Assembly: GCA_003697125.1 (NCBI GenBank)
Contig: RFGB01000021.1
Span: forward strand, 1-53,228
Direction of reading: 5' to 3'
Length of the DNA stretch: 53,228 nucleotides
From: Alphaproteobacteria bacterium
GTDB lineage: Bacteria > Pseudomonadota > Alphaproteobacteria > Rhodobacterales > Rhodobacteraceae
The notes beneath the pieces are model-generated. The model was given only the letters and a program-made list of their open reading frames with translations. It was not told where the DNA came from and ran no database searches. Positions 35,652-44,560 of the stretch are shown here, piece by piece (the first letter of the stretch is position 1; each line of letters begins with the position of its first letter). Position numbers and translations under genes: made by a program.

Positions 35652-36297
35652 TCCCGAAGGCGACATGGATGCGTTGCTGGACGGTTTCGGATCGGCGCAG
35701 GCCCTGACCGCGGCATTCCGCGAGGAACTGACCCGGGTCCAGGTCGAGCTTCGCGGCACCGAGCGGGAATCGCGCGCGCTGGCGCGATCGATGGGCTCGA
35801 GCCTGCGGTCCGCGTTCGAGGGGCTGATCTTCGACGGGGCCCGGGCTTCGGACGTGCTGCGCAGTCTCGGAGCCGGCCTTGCGGGGGATGTCCTGTCGAG
35901 CGCGATCCGGCCCGTCCAGCAGGCGCTGGGCAGCGGGGTGCAGGCGCTGGTGTCGGGCGGGCTGGGGACGCTGCTCGGAGGGATCCTGCCCTTCGCGAAG
36001 GGCGGCATTGTGGATGCCGGCCGTGTCCGCGCCTTCGCCAATGGCGGCATCATCGACGGCCCGACGACCTTCCCGATGCGGGGGGGAACCGGATTGATGG
36101 GAGAGGCCGGCCCGGAGGCGATCATGCCGCTGGCCCGCGGCCCGGACGGGCGGCTTGGGGTGCGCGGCGGATCGGGCGGCGCGGTGCATGTGACCGTCAA
36201 TGTCACCACCCCCGATGTGGAGGGTTTCCACCGTTCGCGATCGCAGATCGCGGCGGGCCTGATCCGCGCGTTGCGCGTCGGCCAGAGAAATCTTTGA
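35638..36297 (+). CDS. GTA gene 11: tape measure protein
   Basis: A 219-residue protein, very short for a tape measure, in keeping with the short GTA tail. An N-terminal helical region (LTAAFREELTRVQVELRGTERESRALARSM) is followed by a Gly/Ala-rich hydrophobic stretch (about 75-130), then FAKGGIVDAG and FANGGIIDGPTTFPMRGGTGLMGEAGPEAIMPLARG, the C-terminal signature of tail tape measure proteins. It sets tail length and probably exits into the host membrane with DNA. ATG 35638 follows GGGAGACGAGG. Confidence 0.92.
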   Translation: MSEFDPEGDMDALLDGFGSAQALTAAFREELTRVQVELRGTERESRALARSMGSSLRSAFEGLIFDGARASDVLRSLGAGLAGDVLSSAIRPVQQALGSGVQALVSGGLGTLLGGILPFAKGGIVDAGRVRAFANGGIIDGPTTFPMRGGTGLMGEAGPEAIMPLARGPDGRLGVRGGSGGAVHVTVNVTTPDVEGFHRSRSQIAAGLIRALRVGQRNL

Positions 36298-36310
36298 GGA
36301 GCGGCAGGGC

Positions 36311-36943
36311 ATGAGCTTTCACGAGGTGAGGTTTCCCGAGGATCTGTCATATGGCTCGACGGGAGGGCCCGAGCGCAGGGTCGAAATCGTGGCGCTTGCC
36401 AACGGGTTCGAGGAGCGCAATGCGCCCTGGGCACATTCGCGCCGGCGCTATGATGCGGGCCTCGGCCTCAGATCGCTGGATGATCTGGCCACCGTGATCG
36501 CCTTTTTCGAAGCGCGGGGCGGGCAGCTTTACGGCTTCCGCTGGAAGGACTGGGCGGACCACCGCTCCTGCCGGCCGCTGGCGGACCCGTCCCCGACCGA
36601 TCAGGTGATCGGAACCGGGGACGGCAGCCTGACGGCATTCGCTCTTTGCAAGACCTACCAGTCCGGGCCGGCGGCCTATGTGCGCCCGATCCGCAAGCCG
36701 GTGGCGGGAACCGTGCGGATTGCGGTGGACGGGATCGAGCTGACCGAGGGCAGCGATTTCACCGTGGACACGACCACGGGTCTGGTCACGCTGGCGGCGC
36801 CCCCCCAGCCCGGGGCGGTGGTGACCGCCGGTTTCCATTTCGATGTGCCGGTCCGCTTCGACACCGACCGCATCGAGACGAGTCTTTCGGCCTTTCAGGC
36901 GGGCGAGGTGCCCTCGATTCCGGTGGTGGAGGTGCGTGTCTGA
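36311..36943 (+). CDS. GTA gene 12: distal tail protein (DUF2460)
   Basis: A 210-residue DUF2460 protein: FHEVRFPEDLSYGSTGGPERRVEIVALANGFEERNAPWAHSRRRYDAG is near-consensus, followed by FFEARGGQLYGFRWKDWADHRS and a beta-rich C-terminus (VTAGFHFDVPVRFDTDRIETSLSAFQAGEVPSIPVVEVR). It forms the hexameric ring linking tube and baseplate. ATG 36311 after GAGGAGCGGCAGGGC. Its TGA overlaps the g13 ATG. Confidence 0.95.
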   Translation: MSFHEVRFPEDLSYGSTGGPERRVEIVALANGFEERNAPWAHSRRRYDAGLGLRSLDDLATVIAFFEARGGQLYGFRWKDWADHRSCRPLADPSPTDQVIGTGDGSLTAFALCKTYQSGPAAYVRPIRKPVAGTVRIAVDGIELTEGSDFTVDTTTGLVTLAAPPQPGAVVTAGFHFDVPVRFDTDRIETSLSAFQAGEVPSIPVVEVRV

Positions 36944-37833
36944 TGCGCGCGATCGATCCTGCACTGCAGGCAAGGCTGTCGAGCGGCGCCACGACTCTGT
37001 GTCGCTGCTGGCGGCTGACACGCCGTGATGGCGTTCGCATGGGCTTCACGGATCATGACCGTGACCTGGTCTTCGACGGAACCACCTTCGCCGCAGCCAC
37101 CGGGCTCGGGGCATCGACCCTCGCGCAGTCGGCGGGGCTGAGCGTTGACAATGCCGAAGTCGTCGGCGCGCTGAGTTCGGCCGGCGTCACCGAGGCCGAC
37201 ATATCCGCCGGGCGCTATGACGATGCCGAGGTCGAGCACTGGCTGGTCGACTGGACCGATCCCGAGCTTCGGGTGCTGCTGTTCACAGGCAGCCTGGGCG
37301 AGGTCGTGCGTGGCAAGACGGCCTTCGAGGCGGAGCTGCGCGGACTGGGCGAGGCGCTCAACCGGCCGGTCGGTCGCGTCTATCTGCGCGATTGCGACGC
37401 GGTGCTGGGGGACGCGCGCTGTGGCATCGACCTGCGTCAGCCGGAGTTCATGGGCTCGGCCCAGGTGGTCGCGCCGGTCGGCGGCGCGGGTTTCCTGGTG
37501 GCGGGGCTCTCCGGCTTTGCGGAGGGCTGGTTCGCGCGCGGGCGGCTCGACTGGCTGACCGGCGGCAATGCCGGGATCACCGGACAGGTGCGCCGCGACG
37601 AGATCACCACCGACGGGCGCCTGCTGACCCTGTGGGAGGAGCCCCCGCGCCCTGTTGCCCCTGGAGACGGGTTCGAGGTGTTCGCGGGCTGCGACAAGCG
37701 GTTCGCGACCTGCCGCGGGAAGTTTGCCAACGCGGTGAATTTCCGGGGCTTTCCGCACATGCCGGGCGAGGACTGGGTGAACGGATATGCGCGCGAGGGG
37801 GGTCGGCATGACGGGTCGTCGCTGTTCCGCTGA
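36943..37833 (+). CDS. GTA gene 13: baseplate hub (DUF2163)
   Basis: A 296-residue DUF2163 hub protein with DHDRDLVFDGTTFAAATGLGAS, SGLSVDN-like AGLSVDNAEVVGALSS and the C-terminal NFRGFPHMPGEDW. Six cysteines are present; Cys151 and Cys160 (LRDCDAVLGDARC) and Cys250 and Cys257 (AGCDKRFATC) form a quartet well placed to hold an iron-sulfur cluster, a feature I recall from the RcGTA structure. ATG 36943 overlaps the g12 stop. Its last 26 bases overlap g14. Confidence 0.94.
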   Translation: MRAIDPALQARLSSGATTLCRCWRLTRRDGVRMGFTDHDRDLVFDGTTFAAATGLGASTLAQSAGLSVDNAEVVGALSSAGVTEADISAGRYDDAEVEHWLVDWTDPELRVLLFTGSLGEVVRGKTAFEAELRGLGEALNRPVGRVYLRDCDAVLGDARCGIDLRQPEFMGSAQVVAPVGGAGFLVAGLSGFAEGWFARGRLDWLTGGNAGITGQVRRDEITTDGRLLTLWEEPPRPVAPGDGFEVFAGCDKRFATCRGKFANAVNFRGFPHMPGEDWVNGYAREGGRHDGSSLFR

Positions 37834-38260
37834 CGAGGTGGTCGCGATCGCGCGCAGCTGGATCGGAACCCCCTATCTGCATCAGGCCAGCTGCCGCGGG
37901 GCGGGCACCGACTGCCTGGGGCTGCTGCGCGGGATCTGGCGGACATTGTATGGCAGCGAGCCCGAAGCAGTGCCGCCATACACCGCCGACTGGTGCGAGC
38001 CGACCGGGCGGGAGGCGCTGCTCGAGGGTGCCGGACGACATCTGCGGCGGATCGCGCCGGAGCAGAAGGCGCCGGGTGACGTGCTGGTCTTCCGGATGCT
38101 GGATCGCGGACCCGCGAAGCATGTCGGGATCCTCGCACGGCGCGACGACATCGAGACGGTGATCCACGCCTATTCCGGCCGGGCGGTATGCGAGTCGCCC
38201 CTGGGAGCCGCATGGCGCCGGCGCATCGCCGGGGTCTTCCGCTTCCCTGGAATCGAATGA
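37808..38260 (+). CDS. GTA gene 14: NlpC/P60-type cell wall peptidase
   Basis: A 150-residue NlpC/P60 peptidase with catalytic Cys36 (GAGTDCLGLLRGIW), His105 (AKHVGIL) and a third polar residue His120 (VIHAYSG). It is thought to open recipient peptidoglycan so the tail can reach the inner membrane. I chose ATG 37808 (MTGRRCSADEVVAIARSW) after GAGGGGGGTCGGC, which overlaps g13 by 26 bases. Confidence 0.93.
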   Translation: MTGRRCSADEVVAIARSWIGTPYLHQASCRGAGTDCLGLLRGIWRTLYGSEPEAVPPYTADWCEPTGREALLEGAGRHLRRIAPEQKAPGDVLVFRMLDRGPAKHVGILARRDDIETVIHAYSGRAVCESPLGAAWRRRIAGVFRFPGIE

Positions 38261-38275
38261 GGGACGCAGGGCAAC

Positions 38276-41200
38276 ATGGCAACGCTTTTGCTTACGGCGG
38301 TCGGGGCATCGATCGGCGGTTCGTTCGGAGGAACGGTCCTGGGTCTTTCCGGCGCCGTGATCGGAAAGGCGGTCGGGGCGACCCTGGGTTCGGTGATCGA
38401 CCAGAAGCTGCTGGGAGGGGGCGCCGATCCGGTCGAGGTGGGCAAGGCAACCTCGTTCCGCGTGCAGGGCTCGACCGAGGGAAGCCCGATCCCGCATGTG
38501 GCGGGCCGGATGCGGATAGCGGGCCAGGTGATCTGGTCGACACGCTACATCGAGACCGTGCGCGAGAGCGGCGGGTCGGGAAAGGGCATGGCCTCGGGCC
38601 CCTCGGTGCGCGAATACTCCTATGCGGTGAGTTGTGCCATCGGCCTGTGCGAAGGCGAGATCCTGCGCATCGGGCGGGTGTGGGCCGACGGGCGTCCCTT
38701 CGCGCTCGAGAATGTGCAGTACCGGCTCTATCGCGGGGACGAATCGCAACTGCCCGACCCCCTGATCGAGGCGGTCGAAGGCGAGGGCATGGCGCCGGCC
38801 TATCGCGGTCTGGCCTATATCGTTCTGGAAAACCTTCCCCTGGGCGAATTCGGCAACCGGATACCGCAGTTCAATGTCGAGGTGTTCCGGCAGCCACAGG
38901 TCCCCGCGGAGATCGTGCCCGAGGTGTCGTGGCGCCCTTCCCTCCGTCTGCGGGGGGTGGCGCTGACCCCGGGAACGGGCGAATACTCGCTGGCCACCGA
39001 GCGTGTCAGCTATCGGGTGGGCAAGGCCGAGTTCCGCCTTGCGAATGTAAACAACAGTTCCGGCAAGAGCGACCTGGACGCCTCGCTCGCCCAGCTTCGG
39101 GCCGAGCTGCCGGCCTGTGACGCGGTGTCGCTGGTGGTATCCTGGTTCGGGGATGACCTGCGCTGCGGGTCCTGCCGGATCCGCCCGGCTGTCGAGCAGA
39201 GCGAGTTCGAGGCCGTCGAGATGCCGTGGACCGTCTCGGGCCTCACCCGTTCCATCGCGCCCGTGGTGAGCCGCACCGACGGGCGTCCGAGCTTCGGTGG
39301 CACGCCCTCCGATCAGGCGGTCGTGGCCGCGATCAGGCGCTTGCGCGCCGAGGGGCGGCGGGTGATGTTCTATCCCTTCATCCTGATGGATCTGCCGGCC
39401 GGAAACGGGTTGCCGGATCCCTGGGGGCAGGCGTCCGAGCAGCCGGCCTTTCCCTGGCGGGGTCGGATCACGCTGTCGGTTTCGCCGGGACAGCCCGGCT
39501 CGCCCGACAAGACGCCGGCGGCGGCCGACGAGGTGACGGCATTCTTCGGCCATGCGCAGCCGGCCGACTTCCTGCCGGGTGCGGACAGCGTGGCCTATGC
39601 GGGTCCGGAGGACTGGGGCTTTCGCCGCTTCATCCTGCATTATGCCCATCTGTGCGCCCTGGCCGGGGGGGTGGATGCGTTCTGCATCGGCTCGGAGCTG
39701 CGGGGCCTGACCCAGATTCGCGACGGGGCGACGAACTATCCCGCGGTTGCCGCGCTGCGCGCGCTGGCGGCGGATGTGCGCGCGATTCTGGGCCCCGGCA
39801 CCCGGATCGGCTATGCCGCGGACTGGTCCGAGTATTTCGGGCATCGACCCGATGATGGCAGCGGGGATGTGCTGTTCCACCTGGACCCGCTGTGGGCCGA
39901 TCCCGAGATCGACTTCATCGGGATCGACAACTACATGCCGCTCTCCGACTGGCGGGATGGCGACAGCCATGCCGACGCCGGGCACGGATCGATCTATGAT
40001 CTTGACTATCTGGGCAGCAATATCGCGGGGGGCGAGGGCTTCGACTGGTATTATGCCTCCCCGGCCGACCGGGCGGCCCAGATCCGCACGCCGATCACCG
40101 ACGGCGCGCATGGGGAACACTGGGTCTTCCGCTACAAGGACCTGGTGTCATGGTGGTCGCAACCCCACCATGACCGGCCGGGTGGGGTGCGCGCCGCACA
40201 GCCGACGCCCTGGGTGCCGCAAAGCAAACCGATCTGGTTCACCGAGATCGGCTGCCCGGCTGTGGACAAGGGAACCAACCAGCCGAATGTCTTCTGGGAT
40301 CCGAAGTCTTCGGAGAGCTTCCTTCCCTATTTCTCGACCGGGGCGCGGGATGACTACATCCAGACCCGTTATCTGATGGCGCATATGCGCCACTGGCACG
40401 ACCCCGCGAACAATCCCGTTTCCGCACTCTATGGCGGGTCGATGGTTGATGTCGCGAACATCTATGCCTGGGCGTGGGATGCCCGGCCCTGGCCCGACTT
40501 TCCGGCGCGTCAGGACGTATGGTCCGACGGCCCGAACTATACCTTGGGCCACTGGCTGCAGGGCAGGGTTGGGGCTGCCGGACTGGCCGAGGTGGTCGCC
40601 GAGCACAATCTGCGCGCCGGCGTGACCAGAATCGACGTTTCCGGGCTGCATGGGAGCGTGCCCGGCGCCGCGGTGGAAGGGCCGCATACGGCGCGCCAGG
40701 CCATCCAGCCCCTGATGCTTGCCTTCGGTTTCGACGGCACCGCCCGCGGGGACCGGATGGTCTATCGCATGCGGGGCGCGCCGGTCGATTTTCCGGTGGG
40801 CGCGGATCATCTGGCGCTGGAGAATGCGCAGACGCCGGGCAATGGCCTGCGCTTCACCCGCTCGGCCCCGGGCGAGGTGCCCGAAGCGGTGCGGATCGCC
40901 TATCTTGCCGCCGAGAACGACTATCAGCGCGCCGCGGCGGTGGCGATTCATCCCGGCGCGGTCAACCAGCGGGTCGAGGCCGGCGAGGTGCCCGTTGCGC
41001 TGGACGCGGCCCATGCCCAAGGCATAGCCGAGCGGTGGCTTGCCGAGCTGAGGGTCGCACGGGACACGGCCCGGTTCGCCCTGCCGCCTTCCCTGCTTTC
41101 GATCGAGGTCGGCGATCTCGTGACGCTTCCCGATGCGCGCGGCGCTGGAATCTACCGCATCGAGAGCATCGAGGAGAAGGGCGTCCGGATCATCGAGGCG

Positions 41201-42211
41201 CGCCGGGTGGAACGCGACATCTACCGCCCGGAGCGGGCTGCGGGACGCGAGCATCCGCTTCCCGCCGTCGATCAGCCCGCCGGGCTCGAGGTGCAGTTCC
41301 TCGACCTGCCCTTGCTGCGGGGGGATGAGGTGCCCCATGCCCCATGGGTCGCGATCGCGGCACGTCCATGGCCCGGGCCGCACGCGGTCTATTCGTCGGA
41401 CACCGAGGACGGCTACGTCCTCAATCGGGTCGTCCGGCGTTCCGCGACCATGGGCGAGACCCTGGACCCGATCCTCCCTGCCCGGCCATGGTGCTGGTCG
41501 CGGCAGCCGGGGGTCCGGCTGCGCATGAGCGGCCCGCTGCAGTCGCGGGCGCGGGTATCGGTCCTGAATGGCGCCAATGCGCTGGCGGTGCGCGCTCCCG
41601 GCAGCGCCGAGTGGGAGGTGATCCAGTTCGAGAACGCCGAGCTGATCGCATCGGACGAATATCTGGTGTGGGGCCTGCTGCGTGGACAGGCAGGCACGGA
41701 GTTCCTGACCGGCGCTCCGATTCCCGCCGGCGCCGAGGTGGTCGCGCTGGACCGGGCGCTGGTCCAGGTCGATCTGGCGCCGGACGACCGGGGCCTGGAA
41801 CGCCATTACCGCGTCGGTCCGGCATCGTTGCCCTATTCCGATCCGATCTACCGGCATCGGGTCGAGAGCTTCCGCGGTGTCGGGCTGCGGCCGCTTGCGC
41901 CGGTCCATCTGCGGGCGCGCAAGGCGGCGGATGGATCGCTTGTGGTGACCTGGATCCGACGCAGCCGGACCGGCGGCGACAGCTGGGACGGCTTCGACGT
42001 TCCCATGGACGAGGACGCGGAACGCTATCGGCTGCGCATCCTCACCGGCGGAACGGTCCGGCGGGAAGTCGAGACCGGAACCGCCGAGTATCTCTACACC
42101 CCGGCGGAACAGCTGGCCGATGGCGCGCCCCAGACCATCGAGATCGATGTTGCCCAGCTATCTGCCTTCTTCGGTGCTGGCCCATCTGCGAGGATGACGA
42201 TCGATGTCTGA
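38276..42211 (+). CDS. GTA gene 15: megatron tail tip/receptor-binding protein
   Basis: A 1311-residue protein, the largest in the window. The N-terminus is hydrophobic and Gly-rich (TLLLTAVGASIGGSFGGTVLGLSGAVIGKAVGATLG). A glycoside-hydrolase-like GTA TIM-barrel domain spans about 440-755 (GYAADWSEYFGHRP, DFIGIDNYMPLSDWRDG, IWFTEIGCPAVDKGTNQPN with a candidate catalytic Glu). A phage tail domain (about 775-975) and a beta-rich C-terminal part with receptor-binding modules follow. In RcGTA the megatron trimer sits at the tail tip and binds the cell surface. ATG 38276 is 15 bases after g14 and preceded by AGGGCAAC. Confidence 0.96.
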   Translation: MATLLLTAVGASIGGSFGGTVLGLSGAVIGKAVGATLGSVIDQKLLGGGADPVEVGKATSFRVQGSTEGSPIPHVAGRMRIAGQVIWSTRYIETVRESGGSGKGMASGPSVREYSYAVSCAIGLCEGEILRIGRVWADGRPFALENVQYRLYRGDESQLPDPLIEAVEGEGMAPAYRGLAYIVLENLPLGEFGNRIPQFNVEVFRQPQVPAEIVPEVSWRPSLRLRGVALTPGTGEYSLATERVSYRVGKAEFRLANVNNSSGKSDLDASLAQLRAELPACDAVSLVVSWFGDDLRCGSCRIRPAVEQSEFEAVEMPWTVSGLTRSIAPVVSRTDGRPSFGGTPSDQAVVAAIRRLRAEGRRVMFYPFILMDLPAGNGLPDPWGQASEQPAFPWRGRITLSVSPGQPGSPDKTPAAADEVTAFFGHAQPADFLPGADSVAYAGPEDWGFRRFILHYAHLCALAGGVDAFCIGSELRGLTQIRDGATNYPAVAALRALAADVRAILGPGTRIGYAADWSEYFGHRPDDGSGDVLFHLDPLWADPEIDFIGIDNYMPLSDWRDGDSHADAGHGSIYDLDYLGSNIAGGEGFDWYYASPADRAAQIRTPITDGAHGEHWVFRYKDLVSWWSQPHHDRPGGVRAAQPTPWVPQSKPIWFTEIGCPAVDKGTNQPNVFWDPKSSESFLPYFSTGARDDYIQTRYLMAHMRHWHDPANNPVSALYGGSMVDVANIYAWAWDARPWPDFPARQDVWSDGPNYTLGHWLQGRVGAAGLAEVVAEHNLRAGVTRIDVSGLHGSVPGAAVEGPHTARQAIQPLMLAFGFDGTARGDRMVYRMRGAPVDFPVGADHLALENAQTPGNGLRFTRSAPGEVPEAVRIAYLAAENDYQRAAAVAIHPGAVNQRVEAGEVPVALDAAHAQGIAERWLAELRVARDTARFALPPSLLSIEVGDLVTLPDARGAGIYRIESIEEKGVRIIEARRVERDIYRPERAAGREHPLPAVDQPAGLEVQFLDLPLLRGDEVPHAPWVAIAARPWPGPHAVYSSDTEDGYVLNRVVRRSATMGETLDPILPARPWCWSRQPGVRLRMSGPLQSRARVSVLNGANALAVRAPGSAEWEVIQFENAELIASDEYLVWGLLRGQAGTEFLTGAPIPAGAEVVALDRALVQVDLAPDDRGLERHYRVGPASLPYSDPIYRHRVESFRGVGLRPLAPVHLRARKAADGSLVVTWIRRSRTGGDSWDGFDVPMDEDAERYRLRILTGGTVRREVETGTAEYLYTPAEQLADGAPQTIEIDVAQLSAFFGAGPSARMTIDV

Positions 42212-42917
42212 AACCCCTGAATTCGGGCTGCCCCTTCTGGCGGCAAGCCAGGCACAGAAGCATGTGACGGTCAACGAGGCGCTGCTGCGCCTCGATGCGC
42301 TGTTCGGTGGCCGGGTGCGATCGGCAAGCCTGACCGAACCGCCATCCGTGGCCGAGGAGGGATCCTGCTATCTGGTCGCACCGGGTGCCTCGGGTGAATG
42401 GGCGGGACATGACGGGGCACTGGCGATCCGGATCAATGGCGGCTGGGACATCGTTCTCCCCCGGCCGGGCTGGTCGGTCCTCGATGACGAGACCGGGCGA
42501 CGGATGTCGTTCGACGGCTCGGCCTGGCGTCCGGACGCCCAGCTGATCTCCTCGGGCGGGGCCGCGACGCTGCACAGGATCCTCGAGACCGACCATGTCC
42601 TGTCGCCTGGTCCCAGCTCGGCGGTCACCGCTGCCATCCCCGCAGGATCGCAGGTCCTCGGCGTCAGCGCCCGTGTCATCGAGGCGATCACCGGAACCGC
42701 CACGAGCTGGTCGCTGGGCGTGACGGAATCGCCCGACCGCTACGGGTCGGGGCTTGGCGTCGCGCTCAATTCCTTTGCCAGCGGCCTGACGGGAACGCCG
42801 GTCAGCTACTATGCCGATACCGATCTGATCCTGACCGCGAACGGCGGAGATTTCGCGGGGGGCACCGTGCGGATCGCGGTGCATCTGGTGCAGATCGAGC
42901 CGCCGCGCATGGTGTGA
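42204..42917 (+). CDS. DUF2793 protein, probable GTA tail fibre or accessory spike
   Basis: A 237-residue protein. The N-terminal 95 residues (FGLPLLAASQAQKHVTVNEALLRLDAL, GWDIVLPRPGWSVLDDETG) are a textbook DUF2793 domain; the C-terminal part is beta-rich, Ser/Gly/Thr-rich and ends IAVHLVQIEPPRMV. The DUF2793 domain is shared with the RcGTA tail fibre encoded outside the main R. capsulatus cluster. Here it overlaps the end of g15 by 8 bases, so it should be made with the tail. ATG 42204 lies within the g15 3' end. Receptor specificity unknown. Confidence 0.85.
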   Translation: MSETPEFGLPLLAASQAQKHVTVNEALLRLDALFGGRVRSASLTEPPSVAEEGSCYLVAPGASGEWAGHDGALAIRINGGWDIVLPRPGWSVLDDETGRRMSFDGSAWRPDAQLISSGGAATLHRILETDHVLSPGPSSAVTAAIPAGSQVLGVSARVIEAITGTATSWSLGVTESPDRYGSGLGVALNSFASGLTGTPVSYYADTDLILTANGGDFAGGTVRIAVHLVQIEPPRMV

Positions 42918-43222
42918 TGCGGCCGGTCATCCTGCACGACATACTGCGCGCGGCGGAGGTATTGCGCCCCATGCGGGGACGGCGTGCCCGCCGCCGCAGG
43001 CTTCTGGCGCTGATCGAGGAAGCCGAACGTGCCGACCGGGAGCGTCGGGCGACGGGGCGCTCGGCACGCGGGGACGGTTCTCTGGCCGGGGCCTGCCGGG
43101 GCGCTCCGGCCATCCGGGCATCATTCGAGGATGCCGAGTACTGCGACTGCGTGGCCCTGATCTGTCGTTTGCTGGCGGCTCGGAGACGGTCGGAGGCGGG
43201 CATTCGGCTGCATCGGGGTTGA
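42917..43222 (+). CDS. DUF7742-like small protein at the GTA 3' end
   Basis: A 101-residue protein (MRPVILHDILRAAEVLRPM, RLLALIEEAERADRERRATG, GDGSLAGACRG, EDAEYCDCVALICRLLAARR). Rhodobacterales carry a similar small gene between the GTA cluster and cysE, now annotated DUF7742; function unknown. The ATG shares one base with the DUF2793 TGA (TGATG); a GTG three bases earlier is possible. Tight coupling indicates it is the last gene of the GTA transcript. Confidence 0.75.
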   Translation: MRPVILHDILRAAEVLRPMRGRRARRRRLLALIEEAERADRERRATGRSARGDGSLAGACRGAPAIRASFEDAEYCDCVALICRLLAARRRSEAGIRLHRG

Positions 43223-43294
43223 TTTTTCGTGCCGACGGTCCAACGTGCCCGGTGAACCCGGCGAGCCAGGCCGGACAGCAATGAGGAGCCCGCC

Positions 43295-44137
43295 ATGTCG
43301 GCCGTTCCCGGCGAGTCCAGACCGATCCGTTCCGTCGATCCGCTGTGGTCGCGTATCCGCGACGAGGCGGAGGACATCGTTCGCCGCGAGCCACTGATGG
43401 CCTCACTGATCCATGCGATCATTCTAAGGCATCGCAGCTTCGGTGCGGCGCTGAGTTATCGGATTGCCCAGAAGCTGGCGTCGCCCGCGCTGGGAGAGAT
43501 GACTCTGCGCGAGATCACCGACGAGGCTTGCGCCTCGGATCCGGCGATCGTCGAGGCGGCGCGGGCCGATCTCATCGCGGTGCGCGAACGGGACCCCGCC
43601 TGCCACAGCTTCATCCAGCCGCTGCTGTACTTCAAGGGGTTCCATGCCATCCAGTCCTACCGTGTCGCGAACTGGCTGTGGCGGGAGGGTCGGCGCGACA
43701 TGGCCTACTTCATCCAAATGCGAAGCTCGGAATGCTTCAGCGTCGACATTCATCCCGCTGCCCGCATCGGCAAGGGGCTGATGATTGACCACGCCCATGC
43801 GGTGGTGATCGGCGAGACTGCAGTGGTGGGCGACAACGTCTCCATGCTGCACTCGGTCACGCTTGGCGGCACCGGCAAGTCGGACGGGGATCGCCACCCC
43901 AAGGTCGGGAATGGCGTGCTGATCGGCGCCGGCGCGAAGGTTCTGGGCAACATCCGCATCGGCGACTGCTCGCGGATCGCCGCCGGGTCGGTGGTTCTGC
44001 GCGATGTGCCGCCCTGCAAGACCGTGGCGGGGGTGCCGGCACGCATCGTCGGCGAGGCGGGTTGTGCGGAACCGGCCCTGAGCATGGACCATCTTCTTCC
44101 CGGGATCGAGGAGGCCGGGAGCGGAACCGGCGACTGA
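43295..44137 (+). CDS. cysE: Serine O-acetyltransferase
   Basis: A 280-residue CysE, which makes O-acetylserine from serine and acetyl-CoA for cysteine synthesis. The helical N-terminal domain includes ERDPACHSFIQPLLYFKGFHAIQSYRVANWLW. The left-handed beta-helix has MIDHAHAVVIGETAVVGDNVSMLHSVTLGGTGKSDGDRHPKVGNGVLIGAGAKVLGNI and ends VAGVPARIVG. ATG 43295 follows CAATGAGGAGCCCGCC. Its location directly after GTA genes is the usual one in Rhodobacterales. It converges on the ftsB-like gene with 12 bases between stops. Confidence 0.97.
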   Translation: MSAVPGESRPIRSVDPLWSRIRDEAEDIVRREPLMASLIHAIILRHRSFGAALSYRIAQKLASPALGEMTLREITDEACASDPAIVEAARADLIAVRERDPACHSFIQPLLYFKGFHAIQSYRVANWLWREGRRDMAYFIQMRSSECFSVDIHPAARIGKGLMIDHAHAVVIGETAVVGDNVSMLHSVTLGGTGKSDGDRHPKVGNGVLIGAGAKVLGNIRIGDCSRIAAGSVVLRDVPPCKTVAGVPARIVGEAGCAEPALSMDHLLPGIEEAGSGTGD

Positions 44138-44149
44138 TCGCCCGGCCGT

Positions 44150-44455
44150 TCAGCGGATGATGATCTCGTCGGGCCGGGCAAGGCCGAGGACATTGCGCGC
44201 CCGCTCGTCGAGCAGGTCGAGATCGAGATAGTCATCCGACAGACGGCGCACCAGATTGGCGAGCTTCTCCCGCTCGCCGCGCCGCGCATCCAGCTCCGCG
44301 GCCAGATCCCTCTCGAGCGCCTCGATCTCGATCTTCCGCGCAAGACCGTATTCGCCCTGAACGGCCGAGAAGCTGAAATAGCCCACCAGCCCGAGAATCA
44401 GGAACGAATAGAATGCGCCGGCAAGCGCACGCCCCCCCGGCAAGGTCAGTGCCAT
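44150..44455 (-). CDS. FtsB/DivIC-family septum formation protein
   Basis: A 101-residue bitopic membrane protein: one N-terminal membrane helix (about 12-32, AFYSFLILGLVGYFSFSAV), a periplasmic coiled coil (about 38-72, IEIEALERDLAAELDARRGEREKLANLVRRL) and a C-terminal DYLDLDLLDERARNVLGLARPDEIII that matches the FtsB/DivIC end motif. It would link FtsQ and FtsL in the divisome. It lies downstream of fba on the same strand after 105 bases. Confidence 0.87.
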   Translation of the reverse strand: MALTLPGGRALAGAFYSFLILGLVGYFSFSAVQGEYGLARKIEIEALERDLAAELDARRGEREKLANLVRRLSDDYLDLDLLDERARNVLGLARPDEIIIR

Positions 44456-44560
44456 CGCGTGTGGTCCCTTTCTCGTGCGGGTGGTCTACGATGGTGCGAG
44501 CATGCCAGAATTTTCCTGCGCCGGGAATCCCCGGCGCGGGGGGCGCCATCGCGATGCGGA

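Noticed and set aside
28053-43222. Possibility that the phage-like cluster is an ordinary prophage
   Set aside because: No integrase, attachment sites, repressor, replication or lysis genes; gene order and families are those of RcGTA; flanked by mltG and cysE as in GTA loci.
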